Shown here piece by piece: positions 33,330-40,416 of a DNA stretch of 64,000 bases; the stretch's first letter is position 1; every line of letters begins with the position of its first letter. A program made the translations under genes and the position numbers. The notes under the pieces were generated by a model. That model was not told the DNA's origin. It ran no database searches and saw nothing but the letters and a program-made list of their open reading frames with translations. The DNA comes from a virus: IMG/VR virus record IMGVR_UViG_3300025428_000004, positions 1-64,000 of that record. One strand, 5' to 3'.

Positions 33330-33656
33330 ATGATCCCTAGTTCTGATTCTGAAAATAGCGCACGTTCCGCCAAGCTACAAGTGGAGTCGAAAGATACTTT
33401 TGACGCTGAGGTACAGTCTTCCACCGGATATGCATCTCTCCCTTGCTCCACCGCGTTTCACCGTCCTGACGACCCGCTTCGCCGAGATTTCCTGGCCGAA
33501 TGCCTCGACCATGTTGCGCGCGTTGCAACGAATGCCTGTCACGCCATCACCGTCGGTGATGATCGGCTGTTTGAGACGCAGATCGAGCTGATGCGCACAA
33601 CAATGCGTGAAGCCATGAAGACGTACAAAGAGCTCAAGGACGCAAGCAATGGCTAA
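33330..33656 (+). CDS. hypothetical protein upstream of helicase
   Basis: 109 residues from ATG 33330 with GAAGG before it; a GTG at 33273 would add 19 residues. The first half is polar and low-complexity; the second half is helical (RRDFLAECLDHVARVATNACHAI, MRTTMREAMKTYKELKD). It overlaps the helicase start by 8 bp, so co-translation is likely. No family recognised. Confidence 0.5.
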   Translation: MIPSSDSENSARSAKLQVESKDTFDAEVQSSTGYASLPCSTAFHRPDDPLRRDFLAECLDHVARVATNACHAITVGDDRLFETQIELMRTTMREAMKTYKELKDASNG

Positions 33657-35208
33657 CCTACGGCCTCTACGTCCTCATCAGGCAGAGCTGGTCGAAAAGA
33701 TCCAGCATGCTGCCATGCAGGGATATCAGTCCATCATGGTGCAAGCGCCTTGCGGCTTTGGCAAGACGCTCACGGCCGCGCATCTTATTAACAATGTTAT
33801 CGAGAATGGCGGTCGCGCATGCTTTGTTGCGCCGCGCCTGACGCTGATTGATCAGACTGTTGATTCCTTCATCGACGAAGGCTTCAACAACGAGATCGGC
33901 GTTATCCAGGGACAACACCCACGTACCAATTGGCGTAAGCCCTTGCAGGTGGCGTCATTGCAGACGCTAACGCGCAGGCACAATCTTTCGCGGTTTGATC
34001 TTCTGATCGTCGATGAGGCGCATATGACGTCTACGGCCTTCTTGAAGCTCAAGAAGGGGCATTTCAAAGACTCTCTTGTCATTGGTTTGTCTGCGACGCC
34101 CTGGCGCGAAGGCCTGGGACAGCATTACGACACATTGATTGTTGGCGGTACGACGCAGGGCCTGATCGACATGGGATACCTTGTCCAGGGACGTGTGCTT
34201 GCGCCAGCGCCAGAGATCGACCTGTCAGGCGTCAAGACGACAGCCGGCGATTATAACCAGCGCCAGCTCGCCGATAAGGTGAACACGCGTGAGATTGTTG
34301 GCGACATAATCAAGCATTGGCAGCAATACGGAGAGAACCGCCCGACGATTTGCTTCTGCGTCGATCGCGCGCACGCCAAGCATGTTCAGCAAAGATTCGA
34401 AGAGGCAGGCATACCAGCCGGGTACGTTGATTGCTTCACAATGGATATGGATCGCAAGGAGATCGTCAAAGATTTCCGCAATGGCGATATCCGGGTGCTC
34501 TGCAATGTCGGCGTGATGACGACCGGATTCGACGCTCCAGAGGCGTCCTGCATGATTGACGCCGCCCCGACGAAGTCTCTGACATTGCATGTCCAGAAGA
34601 CGGGTAGGGTTCTGCGTACCGCGCCGGGAAAGAAAGACGCGATCATTCTTGATCATGCAGGCAATACGCTAAAGCTCGGCCTGGTCGAGGGCATTACGCG
34701 CGATACCATGTGCAATGGCGATGAGAACAGCAAAGCCAAGCGCAAGGAACAAGAGAAGAAAGATCCAAAGCCTAGACTCTGCGAAGAGTGCAAGGTCGTT
34801 ATGGCTCCGCATCATGAGTCGTGTCCAGAATGCGGTACGCTCGTCAAAAAGTTCACCCAGGTCATACACCGCGACGGCGAGCTCCATTGGATTGGCGGAC
34901 CAATAAAAGATTACAGCGACGAAAAGCTCGCCAAAAAGCAGCGCCAGGAATTCATGGCAGGTCTTCGCTTCTATGGTCGTCAAAAGGGTTACAAGGACTC
35001 CTGGGCTGATTGGAAGTTCAAAGAGCGGTACGGCAAGTGGCCGAACGCATTGGGTTGCAGTTTCGTCAATCCAGCGCCGCCAACATTAGAGACTCTCAAC
35101 TACATCAAGGCTGGTCAGATCGCATACGCGAAGGCCAGGCAGAAAGCGGCTAATCGCGGAGAGGATGACCGCTTTGCTCGTTTCATGAGAGAGGGCGGCC
35201 AGTATTGA
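33649..35208 (+). CDS. SF2 DEAH-box helicase with C-terminal zinc finger
   Basis: 519 residues. RecA-like domain 1: Q-motif-like LRPHQAELV, Walker A G36-F-G-K-T40, D122-E-A-H125, and SATPW (motif III). Domain 2: CFCVDRAHAKHVQQRFEEAG, GVMTTGFDAPEASCMIDAAPTKS and QKTGRVLR (motif VI). A zinc finger C378/C381...C392/C395 lies near residue 380, then a helical tail. It resembles phage replication/repair helicases and is the only helicase seen here, so it may open the phage origin or serve recombination with RusA and YqaJ. Confidence 0.9.
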   Translation: MANLRPLRPHQAELVEKIQHAAMQGYQSIMVQAPCGFGKTLTAAHLINNVIENGGRACFVAPRLTLIDQTVDSFIDEGFNNEIGVIQGQHPRTNWRKPLQVASLQTLTRRHNLSRFDLLIVDEAHMTSTAFLKLKKGHFKDSLVIGLSATPWREGLGQHYDTLIVGGTTQGLIDMGYLVQGRVLAPAPEIDLSGVKTTAGDYNQRQLADKVNTREIVGDIIKHWQQYGENRPTICFCVDRAHAKHVQQRFEEAGIPAGYVDCFTMDMDRKEIVKDFRNGDIRVLCNVGVMTTGFDAPEASCMIDAAPTKSLTLHVQKTGRVLRTAPGKKDAIILDHAGNTLKLGLVEGITRDTMCNGDENSKAKRKEQEKKDPKPRLCEECKVVMAPHHESCPECGTLVKKFTQVIHRDGELHWIGGPIKDYSDEKLAKKQRQEFMAGLRFYGRQKGYKDSWADWKFKERYGKWPNALGCSFVNPAPPTLETLNYIKAGQIAYAKARQKAANRGEDDRFARFMREGGQY

Positions 35209-35618
35209 TTGCCTGATCTCGTAAGGGCGTATCCCTACCACCTCTCGTTGAAATGAGCTGCTAGACCAGCCTGCAAGCACACCGTGAAGGCCCGAAGGGG
35301 AATGTGCAACCAGACCGAACGAGAGAAGCGCCGTAGCACAAGGCGTTAAATATGGCTCGCACAAGAGCATGCAAGCGAATGCAGCTCTGTATGTTGTCGT
35401 AAGGCATACAGAGTCACCGTCAGAGAGATTTCCGCGTGTATGGGATGGTAAATGCTGACCACCATCCTGTCTCACTAGAGACTAGGCGCGTCTACGAGTG
35501 TGTCGGATGTCCCATGGTCTACCTGTCCCATCCAGCATGACACCTTATCCCTCTCAACCAGGGATAAGTGTGCCACCCGATCACCGAACCCTCCAGCATG
35601 ACACCGGGAGATGATGCA
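35209..35618. other. noncoding region with hairpins and direct repeat
   Basis: About 410 bases with no convincing gene. It holds a 9-bp hairpin CTCTGTATG / CATACAGAG (35385-35393 / 35405-35413, 11-nt loop), a 9-bp hairpin CTTATCCCT / AGGGATAAG (35544-35552 / 35560-35568), and a 14-bp direct repeat TCCAGCATGACACC (35531-35544 and 35592-35605). No long U-run follows the stems. It could be a structured RNA, a leader, or the replication origin next to the helicase gene. Confidence 0.4.
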
Positions 35619-35831
35619 ATGACGAAGTATAGCGCAGATGAAGTAGCGATGTTGGAAGACATGGTACGCAAGGTAAGAGCAAGCGGTCAGATACCGACTC
35701 AGGCTCAGATTGAAAGCAAGATAACGAGCAGCGGCGGATACACACGCGAAGCACTCGCCTCGTTTGGTATCGCATGGCCTCCTCCTGCAAATTGGAAAAG
35801 GTCGCTTCGCAAAGGAGTGTTTCCGAGATGA
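35619..35831 (+). CDS. small hypothetical protein
   Basis: 70 residues from ATG 35619. Helical first part (SADEVAMLEDMVRKVRASGQIPTQAQIE), then SSGGYTREALASFGIAWPPP and a basic end (WKRSLRKGVFPR). The ending GIAWPPPANWKRSL resembles small phage proteins whose function is unknown. It overlaps the next gene by ATGA. Confidence 0.5.
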   Translation: MTKYSADEVAMLEDMVRKVRASGQIPTQAQIESKITSSGGYTREALASFGIAWPPPANWKRSLRKGVFPR

Positions 35832-36049
35832 AGAAAACTTGTCTTCAAGAGCTTGACGAACAGTATCCGATCAAGACGAAGCAAAAGCCTAGCCGTAGAG
35901 CGAGGGCCGCTGCCCGTTACCGCGACTCGAAGCTTGGAAAGATGGGAGCTGCATCTGGTGTGCGCGTGATTGATCCGGCAACGGTTGATCTGAGCAAGTA
36001 CGGGATCAGCAAAGCTGTGGAAGACTCAATGATTCCTTGGTCGGAATGA
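35828..36049 (+). CDS. small basic hypothetical protein
   Basis: 73 residues from ATG 35828, with AAAGGAGTG upstream. Basic N-terminal half (TKQKPSRRARAAARYRDSKLGKMG) suggests nucleic-acid binding; the rest is short strands and turns. No family recognised. Confidence 0.45.
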   Translation: MKKTCLQELDEQYPIKTKQKPSRRARAAARYRDSKLGKMGAASGVRVIDPATVDLSKYGISKAVEDSMIPWSE

Positions 36050-36106
36050 CGATGTGTGAGACTCTGCAAACATCGACAAGCGTTGCGTACCGAACCGTAA
36101 AACATC

Positions 36107-36415
36107 ATGGCAAAGTCATTGAAGGATGCGCGTGACCTGGGTCACAAGAAAGCGCAACAAGCGGCAGATCATGCTGGTGAAGAATGGAAAGCGAGCGCCT
36201 TCGAAGCGTTCGTCAAATATGCCAAGAAGCACAAGCAGTTCACGACTCAGGATGTGCGGTTCTCGAATGAAGAGCTGGCACCGAAAGAACCCCGCGCTTG
36301 GGGAGCAATAGCGCGCGCTGCATTGCGCGAAGGCTATATCGAGTTTGGCGGTTTCATTCCTGTATCGAGTTCTCGCGGAGGAGCTAAGACGCTCTGGCGT
36401 TCGCTTGTTGCATAG
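36107..36415 (+). CDS. phage protein with winged-helix-like fold
   Basis: 102 residues. ASAFEAFVKYAKKHKQFTTQDVRF, then EPRAWGAIARAALREGYIEFGGF and GGAKTLWRSLVA has the helix-helix-wing spacing of a small family I recall from early regions of alphaproteobacterial phages (RAWGA...A...G-I...G...LWR). DNA binding is likely but not shown. The 57 bases before it hold no clear gene. Confidence 0.55.
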   Translation: MAKSLKDARDLGHKKAQQAADHAGEEWKASAFEAFVKYAKKHKQFTTQDVRFSNEELAPKEPRAWGAIARAALREGYIEFGGFIPVSSSRGGAKTLWRSLVA

Positions 36416-36419
36416 CCTT

Positions 36420-36521
36420 ATGCCCAAAGACGAAGAATCAATACTGGCCGTTTTGGTGCTTGTCGCTCTTGGCGCGTACCTGGGAACAATAACATTCATG
36501 GTCTGGCAGGTATTTCATTAG
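36420..36521 (+). CDS. 33-residue membrane peptide
   Basis: From ATG 36420: a short charged start (PKDEES) followed by one hydrophobic segment (ILAVLVLVALGAYLGTITFMV) and a stop at 36519-36521. It lies in the gap between two genes on the same strand. It may be a small membrane regulator or lysis-timing peptide, or a chance open frame. Confidence 0.35.
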   Translation: MPKDEESILAVLVLVALGAYLGTITFMVWQVFH

Positions 36522-36531
36522 CGAGGTTCCG

Positions 36532-36774
36532 ATGAATGACGAAACATATGTGATCACAATCGAACGCAAGAACACGACAGAGTTTAGCGCAACGATTAGC
36601 AGCGAGCCTTCGGATGCTTTTGGTCGTCGCATGATTGCAATGCTGCTTTCCAACATGGTTTGCCATTTTGATCCGTCCATGTGTGGCGAAGGCGGTTCCG
36701 ACGAAGGAGGAGGGCCTAATGTTCAATTGGATAATAGCGTGGATCCGGTCGAAAATCGGCCATTGGCTTCTTGA
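36532..36774 (+). CDS. small hypothetical protein
   Basis: 80 residues with GAGG before ATG 36532. The first part is beta-like (DETYVITIERKNTTEFSATISSE), then a helix (AFGRRMIAMLLSNMV) and a glycine-rich end. It overlaps the start of the next gene by 56 bp. No recognised family. Confidence 0.45.
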   Translation: MNDETYVITIERKNTTEFSATISSEPSDAFGRRMIAMLLSNMVCHFDPSMCGEGGSDEGGGPNVQLDNSVDPVENRPLAS

Positions 36775-36895
36775 GTACGAGGAAGCGGAAAACAAAGCTC
36801 GCGATGAAGAGCGATACAGAAAAATGCAGGAGATCGTCGATGCACATTATGAAACGACTGATACTGCCGATGACTTTGACCGTGGCGAGTTTTAA
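36719..36895 (+). CDS. small membrane-associated protein overlapping a lipoprotein gene
   Basis: 58 residues from ATG 36719 behind GGAGGAGGG. The N-terminus FNWIIAWIRSKIGHWLLEYEE is amphipathic to hydrophobic and may insert in the membrane; the rest is an acidic helix. The 3' part overlaps the downstream lipoprotein gene in another frame, an arrangement reminiscent of Rz/Rz1 spanin pairs, though it is short for an i-spanin. Confidence 0.5.
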   Translation: MFNWIIAWIRSKIGHWLLEYEEAENKARDEERYRKMQEIVDAHYETTDTADDFDRGEF

Positions 36896-37073
36896 TTTTG
36901 CCGGCTGCAATGATCGTATTGGCGATTACCGCGCTTCTGGTTGCCCATCCCTTAAAAACTATTCAATCGCCGAGCAAAAAGCGGCGGCTGCGGAGATTCG
37001 AAAGAATCCGAACGGGCAACTTTCTAAACTGGTGAGAGATTATGGGCTTTTAAGAAAGGCTTGTCGGGTATGA
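36840..37073 (+). CDS. Rz1-like o-spanin lipoprotein
   Basis: About 77 residues from ATG 36840 with GGAG eight bases upstream. KRLILPMTLTVASFNFAGC is a lipoprotein signal with a lipobox Cys. The mature part CPSLKNYSIAEQKAAAAEIRKNP...RDYGLLRKACR resembles the C-terminal family of Rz1-like outer-membrane spanins (YS-x-EQ...DY...LR...CR). It would fuse inner and outer membrane at lysis with an inner-membrane partner. It sits 30 kb from the endolysin, which is unusual. Confidence 0.6.
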   Translation: MHIMKRLILPMTLTVASFNFAGCNDRIGDYRASGCPSLKNYSIAEQKAAAAEIRKNPNGQLSKLVRDYGLLRKACRV

Positions 37074-37924
37074 AACGGATTATTTTAGCGTCGGCATTGT
37101 TGTGCTCGACATCTTCATTTGCAGCGGATCTTCCATCCGTTAAGTCAGCGCCACTTGCACCTGCGCCATTATGGATGGGTTTCTATGGTGGTTTGAATGT
37201 CGGCTATGGTTTTGCAACAGATCAGAGCGTGAATAATACCGGCAGCTCGACGGCAGCTATTTACACTGGCACTGATTATTTGACGGGCCTGGCAACAACG
37301 TCACCATTGAATAGCGGGTCTAATATCTCGCAGAGCGGTGTCGTTGCTGGCGGTCAGGTTGGTTATAATTATCAAGTATCGCCTAAGTTTGTGTTTGGCG
37401 TTGAGGCCGACATGCAGGGATCTGGCATTAACGGATCTGGAAACATTGCTGGCGTTGGCGCGCTGAATCTACAGAATGGCACTGGCGGTTGGGTTGTTAA
37501 TACCCGCGTCAATCAAGCTATTTCATGGATAGGGACGGGCAGGATTAGAGGCGGTTATCTCTTTACGCCGAGCGTGTTGGTTTATGCGACTGGCGGTCTT
37601 GCTTATGGCAATGCGTCATTACAGGCATCACCTGACACTGGTTTCTTTTTAGTCCCATTAGCTCAGGGTTATCCGACGCTATGGTCGCAATCGACAGCTA
37701 ACAAGTTTGTGTCTGGCTGGACTGCGGGTGGCGGCGCTGAATGGATGGTATCGCAGAATTGGTCTGTGAAGGGTGAGGCTCTTTATTACAATGTCGGAAC
37801 GCAGTCAGTTAGCAACCAGGAGTATTTCATCGACCAAGTTGTGAGCAGCATGTCCACAAAGGCGAGTTATCAAGGTGTGATTGCGCGCGCTGGCGTCAAC
37901 TATCATTTCGACTGGATGAAATAA
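37070..37924 (+). CDS. Omp25/Omp31-type outer-membrane beta-barrel
   Basis: 284 residues from ATG 37070, overlapping the lipoprotein stop as ATGA. Signal peptide KRIILASALLCSTSSFA then ADLPS, and APLWMGFYGGLNVGYGF, QVGYNYQVSPKFVFGVEADMQG, WIGTGRIRGGYLFTPSVLVYATGGLAYG and VIARAGVNYHFDW, the alternating strands of an eight-stranded OmpA/Omp25 barrel with a terminal aromatic strand. Such proteins are typical chromosomal porins of Hyphomicrobiales. On a phage it may alter the lysogen surface, block a receptor, or be packaged. Confidence 0.85.
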   Translation: MKRIILASALLCSTSSFAADLPSVKSAPLAPAPLWMGFYGGLNVGYGFATDQSVNNTGSSTAAIYTGTDYLTGLATTSPLNSGSNISQSGVVAGGQVGYNYQVSPKFVFGVEADMQGSGINGSGNIAGVGALNLQNGTGGWVVNTRVNQAISWIGTGRIRGGYLFTPSVLVYATGGLAYGNASLQASPDTGFFLVPLAQGYPTLWSQSTANKFVSGWTAGGGAEWMVSQNWSVKGEALYYNVGTQSVSNQEYFIDQVVSSMSTKASYQGVIARAGVNYHFDWMK

Positions 37925-38119
37925 ATGACCGAGATTGTTGTCGAGGTTTTGCGCTGCGGTCGCATTGTATGGACCCAGGAGCTGGATGGGATCGTCCGCG
38001 ATTGTTTGCGAAAAAGGATGACCAGATCTCAAATTGGCAAGCTTCTCGGATTAACCCGTAACACGATTGCCGGGCGTATTGATCGGCTGCGGAAAGCTGG
38101 CCAGCTCGATGTTTATTGA
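37925..38119 (+). CDS. GcrA-like helix-turn-helix regulator
   Basis: 64 residues. W-T-Q-E-L, then LRKRMTRSQIGKLLGLTRNTIAGRIDRLRKAG is the helix-turn-helix of GcrA-type cell-cycle regulators (W-T...S-x-x-QIA-x-x-LG-x-TRN-x-V-x-G+-x-RL). In alphaproteobacteria GcrA binds sigma-70 at methylated GANTC promoters. It immediately follows the barrel gene and is overlapped by the next regulator gene. It lacks the C-terminal half of full-length GcrA. Confidence 0.7.
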   Translation: MTEIVVEVLRCGRIVWTQELDGIVRDCLRKRMTRSQIGKLLGLTRNTIAGRIDRLRKAGQLDVY

Positions 38120-38492
38120 AAAAATATCATGGATCGTAGAGGTCCATAATGTTTCCAGGTCGAGCTCAACATCGTCTTGTGCGCGCCAGGTTTTAATGTC
38201 GTTGCCCAGGGTGAAATGGTTAGAGCGAGATCCTGAATATGTCGTACCTCCACCGTTAGATGAAACGCCTACTGCCAGGCAGAAGCGTATAGAACGCAGA
38301 GCGGCAAGTCCTATCGCCAGGCGCGAGATAGAAGCGTACGAGCATTACAAGCGCGGCCTTTGCTATTCACAGATCAGCATGATCATGGGCGCTAGCGAGA
38401 ACGCTATCAGAAGCTATGTTTCGTCAGCTCGTAAAAAGATGCGTCGAGATAAAGAGGTCGCCAAGAAAAGCCAGGAGATAGACAATGACTGA
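38109..38492 (+). CDS. sigma region 4-like helix-turn-helix protein
   Basis: 128 residues from ATG 38109; ATG 38196 (SLPRVKWLERD) is an alternative. After a basic, proline-containing middle, REIEAYEHYKRGLCYSQISMIMGASENAIRSYVSSARKKMRRD is a helix-turn-helix of the sigma-70 region 4/LuxR kind. With the GcrA-like gene it makes a regulator pair. It may activate middle or late genes. Confidence 0.6.
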   Translation: MFIEKISWIVEVHNVSRSSSTSSCARQVLMSLPRVKWLERDPEYVVPPPLDETPTARQKRIERRAASPIARREIEAYEHYKRGLCYSQISMIMGASENAIRSYVSSARKKMRRDKEVAKKSQEIDND

Positions 38493-38718
38493 AAGCGAGA
38501 TAGAGCGACGTTGCCTGATGGACATCGAGCGGCTCCGCATGATGTTGAATGAAAAAGATCATCAGTTAGAGGTTATGCGCGATGCGTGTGACCGATACGC
38601 TGTAGAGCGGCGTGAGCTGATTGAATGTCTGAATTGTTTTGTGTCTGACAAATATCAGATTCCGTTAGAAAGGGCGATCCTGCGCGCCAAGGCTGTTCTG
38701 GAAGGCAAGAGCCTATGA
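38485..38718 (+). CDS. small coiled-coil protein
   Basis: 77 residues, almost entirely heptad helix (IERRCLMDIERLRMMLNEKDHQLEVMRDACDRY). No domain recognised. It overlaps neighbours at both ends by 8 and 4 bp, so it belongs to a continuous operon with the regulator genes. Confidence 0.45.
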   Translation: MTESEIERRCLMDIERLRMMLNEKDHQLEVMRDACDRYAVERRELIECLNCFVSDKYQIPLERAILRAKAVLEGKSL

Positions 38719-38936
38719 CTGAATTATCCCTGCTTGAAAAACTACGCCTCGCCCATGTTACAACCGGGCAAAGGATGCTCGGTGAGGCGGCTGAACGGAT
38801 TGAGGAATTGAAAGAACTATTAAGGATAGCGAATAATGATTTTTTCGATATTGAAGCGACTACATTTGACATGAAATCTCGTATCGCTGAACTAGAGGCA
38901 GCGTTGGCCAAAGCCAAGGGCATCAAAAATGACTAG
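38715..38936 (+). CDS. small coiled-coil protein
   Basis: 73 residues, helical with two heptad blocks (AAERIEELKELLRIANNDFF and SRIAELEAALAKAKG). It resembles the preceding small coiled-coil protein in style but not in sequence. Overlaps the HNH gene by 8 bp. Confidence 0.45.
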   Translation: MTELSLLEKLRLAHVTTGQRMLGEAAERIEELKELLRIANNDFFDIEATTFDMKSRIAELEAALAKAKGIKND

Positions 38937-39408
38937 GCATAATTTAACAATCAAAGAAAGATTATTGGATAATTGCATACCAGAACCAAACAGTGGTTGC
39001 TGGCTGTGGTTAGGTTCGCTGAGAGGGAAGGGAAAACATAGAAGACCGCAATTGAAAGTTGGGCAAACTAATAAAAATGGGTGCAGATTATCTTATAAAA
39101 CATTTATTTGCGAACCAATTGATGGCTTTGTTTTGCATAAATGCGATAATGGTTTTTGTATTAATCCTGAGCATTTATTTGCAGGGACGCACCAAGACAA
39201 CATGACTGATATGATGGTCAAAGGTAGACATGTCGCACCCAAAGGAGAGAAAAACGGTGTAAGCAAATTGAAAGATTGCGACGTTATTGAAATAAGAAAA
39301 AGACTTAAACAGGGAGTTTTAGGTGTTGATTTAGCAAAACAATATAATGTTTCTAATTATGCCATATCTTTAATTAAATTAGGCAAAAGTTGGAAGCATT
39401 TATTATGA
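38929..39408 (+). CDS. HNH homing endonuclease with C-terminal HTH, A+T-rich
   Basis: 159 residues. HNH_3 core: GCWLWLGSLRGKG, then FVLHKCDNGFCINPEHLFAGTHQDNMTDM; the C-terminus CDVIEIRKRLKQGVLGVDLAKQYNVSNYAISLIK is a helix-turn-helix of the NUMOD/homing-nuclease type. Base composition is visibly A+T-rich compared with both neighbours, and codons such as aaa, att and tta dominate, which points to recent acquisition. Confidence 0.85.
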   Translation: MTRHNLTIKERLLDNCIPEPNSGCWLWLGSLRGKGKHRRPQLKVGQTNKNGCRLSYKTFICEPIDGFVLHKCDNGFCINPEHLFAGTHQDNMTDMMVKGRHVAPKGEKNGVSKLKDCDVIEIRKRLKQGVLGVDLAKQYNVSNYAISLIKLGKSWKHLL

Positions 39409-39448
39409 TCAACCTACGCCAAGCCCGTAAGGCATTAGGAGAGAAGCA

Positions 39449-39613
39449 GTGACATATGTGCTGATGTTATGCGTCTTCATGTCGTCCGGCGGCGAGTCCT
39501 GCGATGACGTAGCGACCTATCAAACGCTCGATGCCTGCATAACGGAAGCAAACCGTCGCAAGAAAGACGAAGGCTACAACGAGATCTACAAGTGTGAAGG
39601 TCGTAAGAGATGA
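39449..39613 (+). CDS. small secreted or cysteine-bearing protein
   Basis: 54 residues from GTG 39449, with GGAG seven bases before it, and coupled to the next gene by ATGA. A short hydrophobic start (YVLMLCVFMSS) precedes a domain with cysteines at SCDD, DACI and YKCE. Small proteins of this pattern (a cytoplasmic-membrane start, then C...C...C) recur in phage early operons; function unknown. Confidence 0.6.
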   Translation: MTYVLMLCVFMSSGGESCDDVATYQTLDACITEANRRKKDEGYNEIYKCEGRKR

Positions 39614-39888
39614 CCGACGTCGATACCGTTCTTGAAGAGCGTGGAAAAACGCACGGCAATTTCTTGCAGCATGCCGCCATAACCCAGGGCATCAAGGATG
39701 TCATGCGCATGGGCCGCAACTACACGTTCGATACGCTCGATGTCGATCAGTTAGAGGCTCTGGATATGATTGCGCATAAGCTTGGACGCATTGTTTCCGG
39801 GGATCCAAACCACACAGATTCGTGGCTAGACACGGCGGGATACGCCATGCTCATTGTGCGGAGACTTGAAAAAGATGCCGCGAAGTAA
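39610..39888 (+). CDS. DUF6378-like conserved phage protein
   Basis: 92 residues. LEERGKTHGNFLQHAAITQGIK, then LDVDQLEALDMIAHKLGRIVSGDPNHTDSWLDTAGYAMLI matches a conserved phage family (RG-x-THGDF...QxEALDMI-x-KIxRI...GDP-x-H-x-D-x-WxDIAGYA) that I know as DUF6378. The His and Asp residues suggest a metal- or nucleotide-binding role, possibly MazG-like, but this is unproven. Confidence 0.75.
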   Translation: MTDVDTVLEERGKTHGNFLQHAAITQGIKDVMRMGRNYTFDTLDVDQLEALDMIAHKLGRIVSGDPNHTDSWLDTAGYAMLIVRRLEKDAAK

Positions 39889-40112
39889 GTGGGTTAATTC
39901 AGTTTATTCGCCTGAGTATAATTCTTGGCGAGCTATGCGCAATAGGTGCCTGTCTTCGCGCCATCCAGCTTATAAGGCTAAATGTGTGGAAGCACGGTAC
40001 AAGGCAGGGATACGAAAAGCACAAATGTAGGTGCGACGCCTGTAGAGAAGCCAATAACGCTCGCCATAGAAAAGAACGCGCCCGTAGAAAATTAGCTGCT
40101 ATTCCCGCTTGA
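39875..40112 (+). pseudogene. frame-disrupted small gene with KCRCDACR motif
   Basis: ATG 39875 opens PRSKWVNSVYSPEYNSWRAM, then RCLSSRHPAYKAK, like the start of small HNH-type phage proteins, but stops at 40028-40030. A different frame then continues with WKHGTRQGYEKHKCRCDACR and ANNARHRKERARRK to a stop at 40110-40112, a compact zinc-binding motif seen in small phage genes. Read together with one frameshift near 39985 they make a single plausible protein. It is therefore a decayed gene or a fusion of two fragments. The window needs resequencing here to exclude an assembly error. Confidence 0.45.
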
Positions 40113-40140
40113 CAACAGATACAATTGTAGCCTACAGATA
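40109..40140 (+). promoter_or_regulatory. rightward promoter with operator
   Basis: TTGACA at 40109-40114 serves as -35; the operator GATACAATTGTAGCC at 40118-40132 overlaps the spacer. The -10 is weak (TACAGA or ACAGAT at about 40133-40139). The sequence up to the start of the next gene resembles the region at 41202. The first gene downstream starts at 40176. Confidence 0.55.
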
Positions 40141-40175
40141 ACACATGGTCACTTATGGCCGCTACGGAGAGTAAC

Positions 40176-40406
40176 ATGGACTACGCTGCAAACCTCGCCT
40201 TCTTCCTTCAAGAAAAGACCGGCACAATTTTTGGATCCTGGTCGGGCCGCATGTCAGCAAAAGAACAGCGCGAATTATTCGGCCGCTTCCTTGGCAAGGG
40301 CCGCATTTACATCAGCGGTTCAGATGAACGCGTAGAGCATTGGGTCAAGGTTTGCTTCGGTCTCGATAGCGACATGACCAAGCGTATCTACTGGCGCGAT
40401 CTGTGA
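40176..40406 (+). CDS. small hypothetical protein
   Basis: 76 residues from ATG 40176, with ACGGAG six bases before it; ATG 40155 is in frame but lies in the leader. Contents: ANLAFFLQEKTGTIFGSWSGRM, helix, then GRIYISGSDERVEHWVKVCFGL. No known family. It is the first gene behind the operator-controlled promoter. Confidence 0.5.
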   Translation: MDYAANLAFFLQEKTGTIFGSWSGRMSAKEQRELFGRFLGKGRIYISGSDERVEHWVKVCFGLDSDMTKRIYWRDL

Positions 40407-40416
40407 GGAGGGCGCT

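Noticed and set aside
35086-35475. 129-codon antisense frame over the helicase end and following gap
   Set aside because: Cysteine/serine-rich without motif or start signal, and half of it is antisense to the helicase.
36052-36135. 27-codon frame in the gap before 36107
   Set aside because: No ribosome-binding site, no character, and it overlaps the start of a better gene.
39405-39452. 15-codon peptide after the HNH gene
   Set aside because: Too short to support; it probably is a remnant left by the homing-gene insertion.
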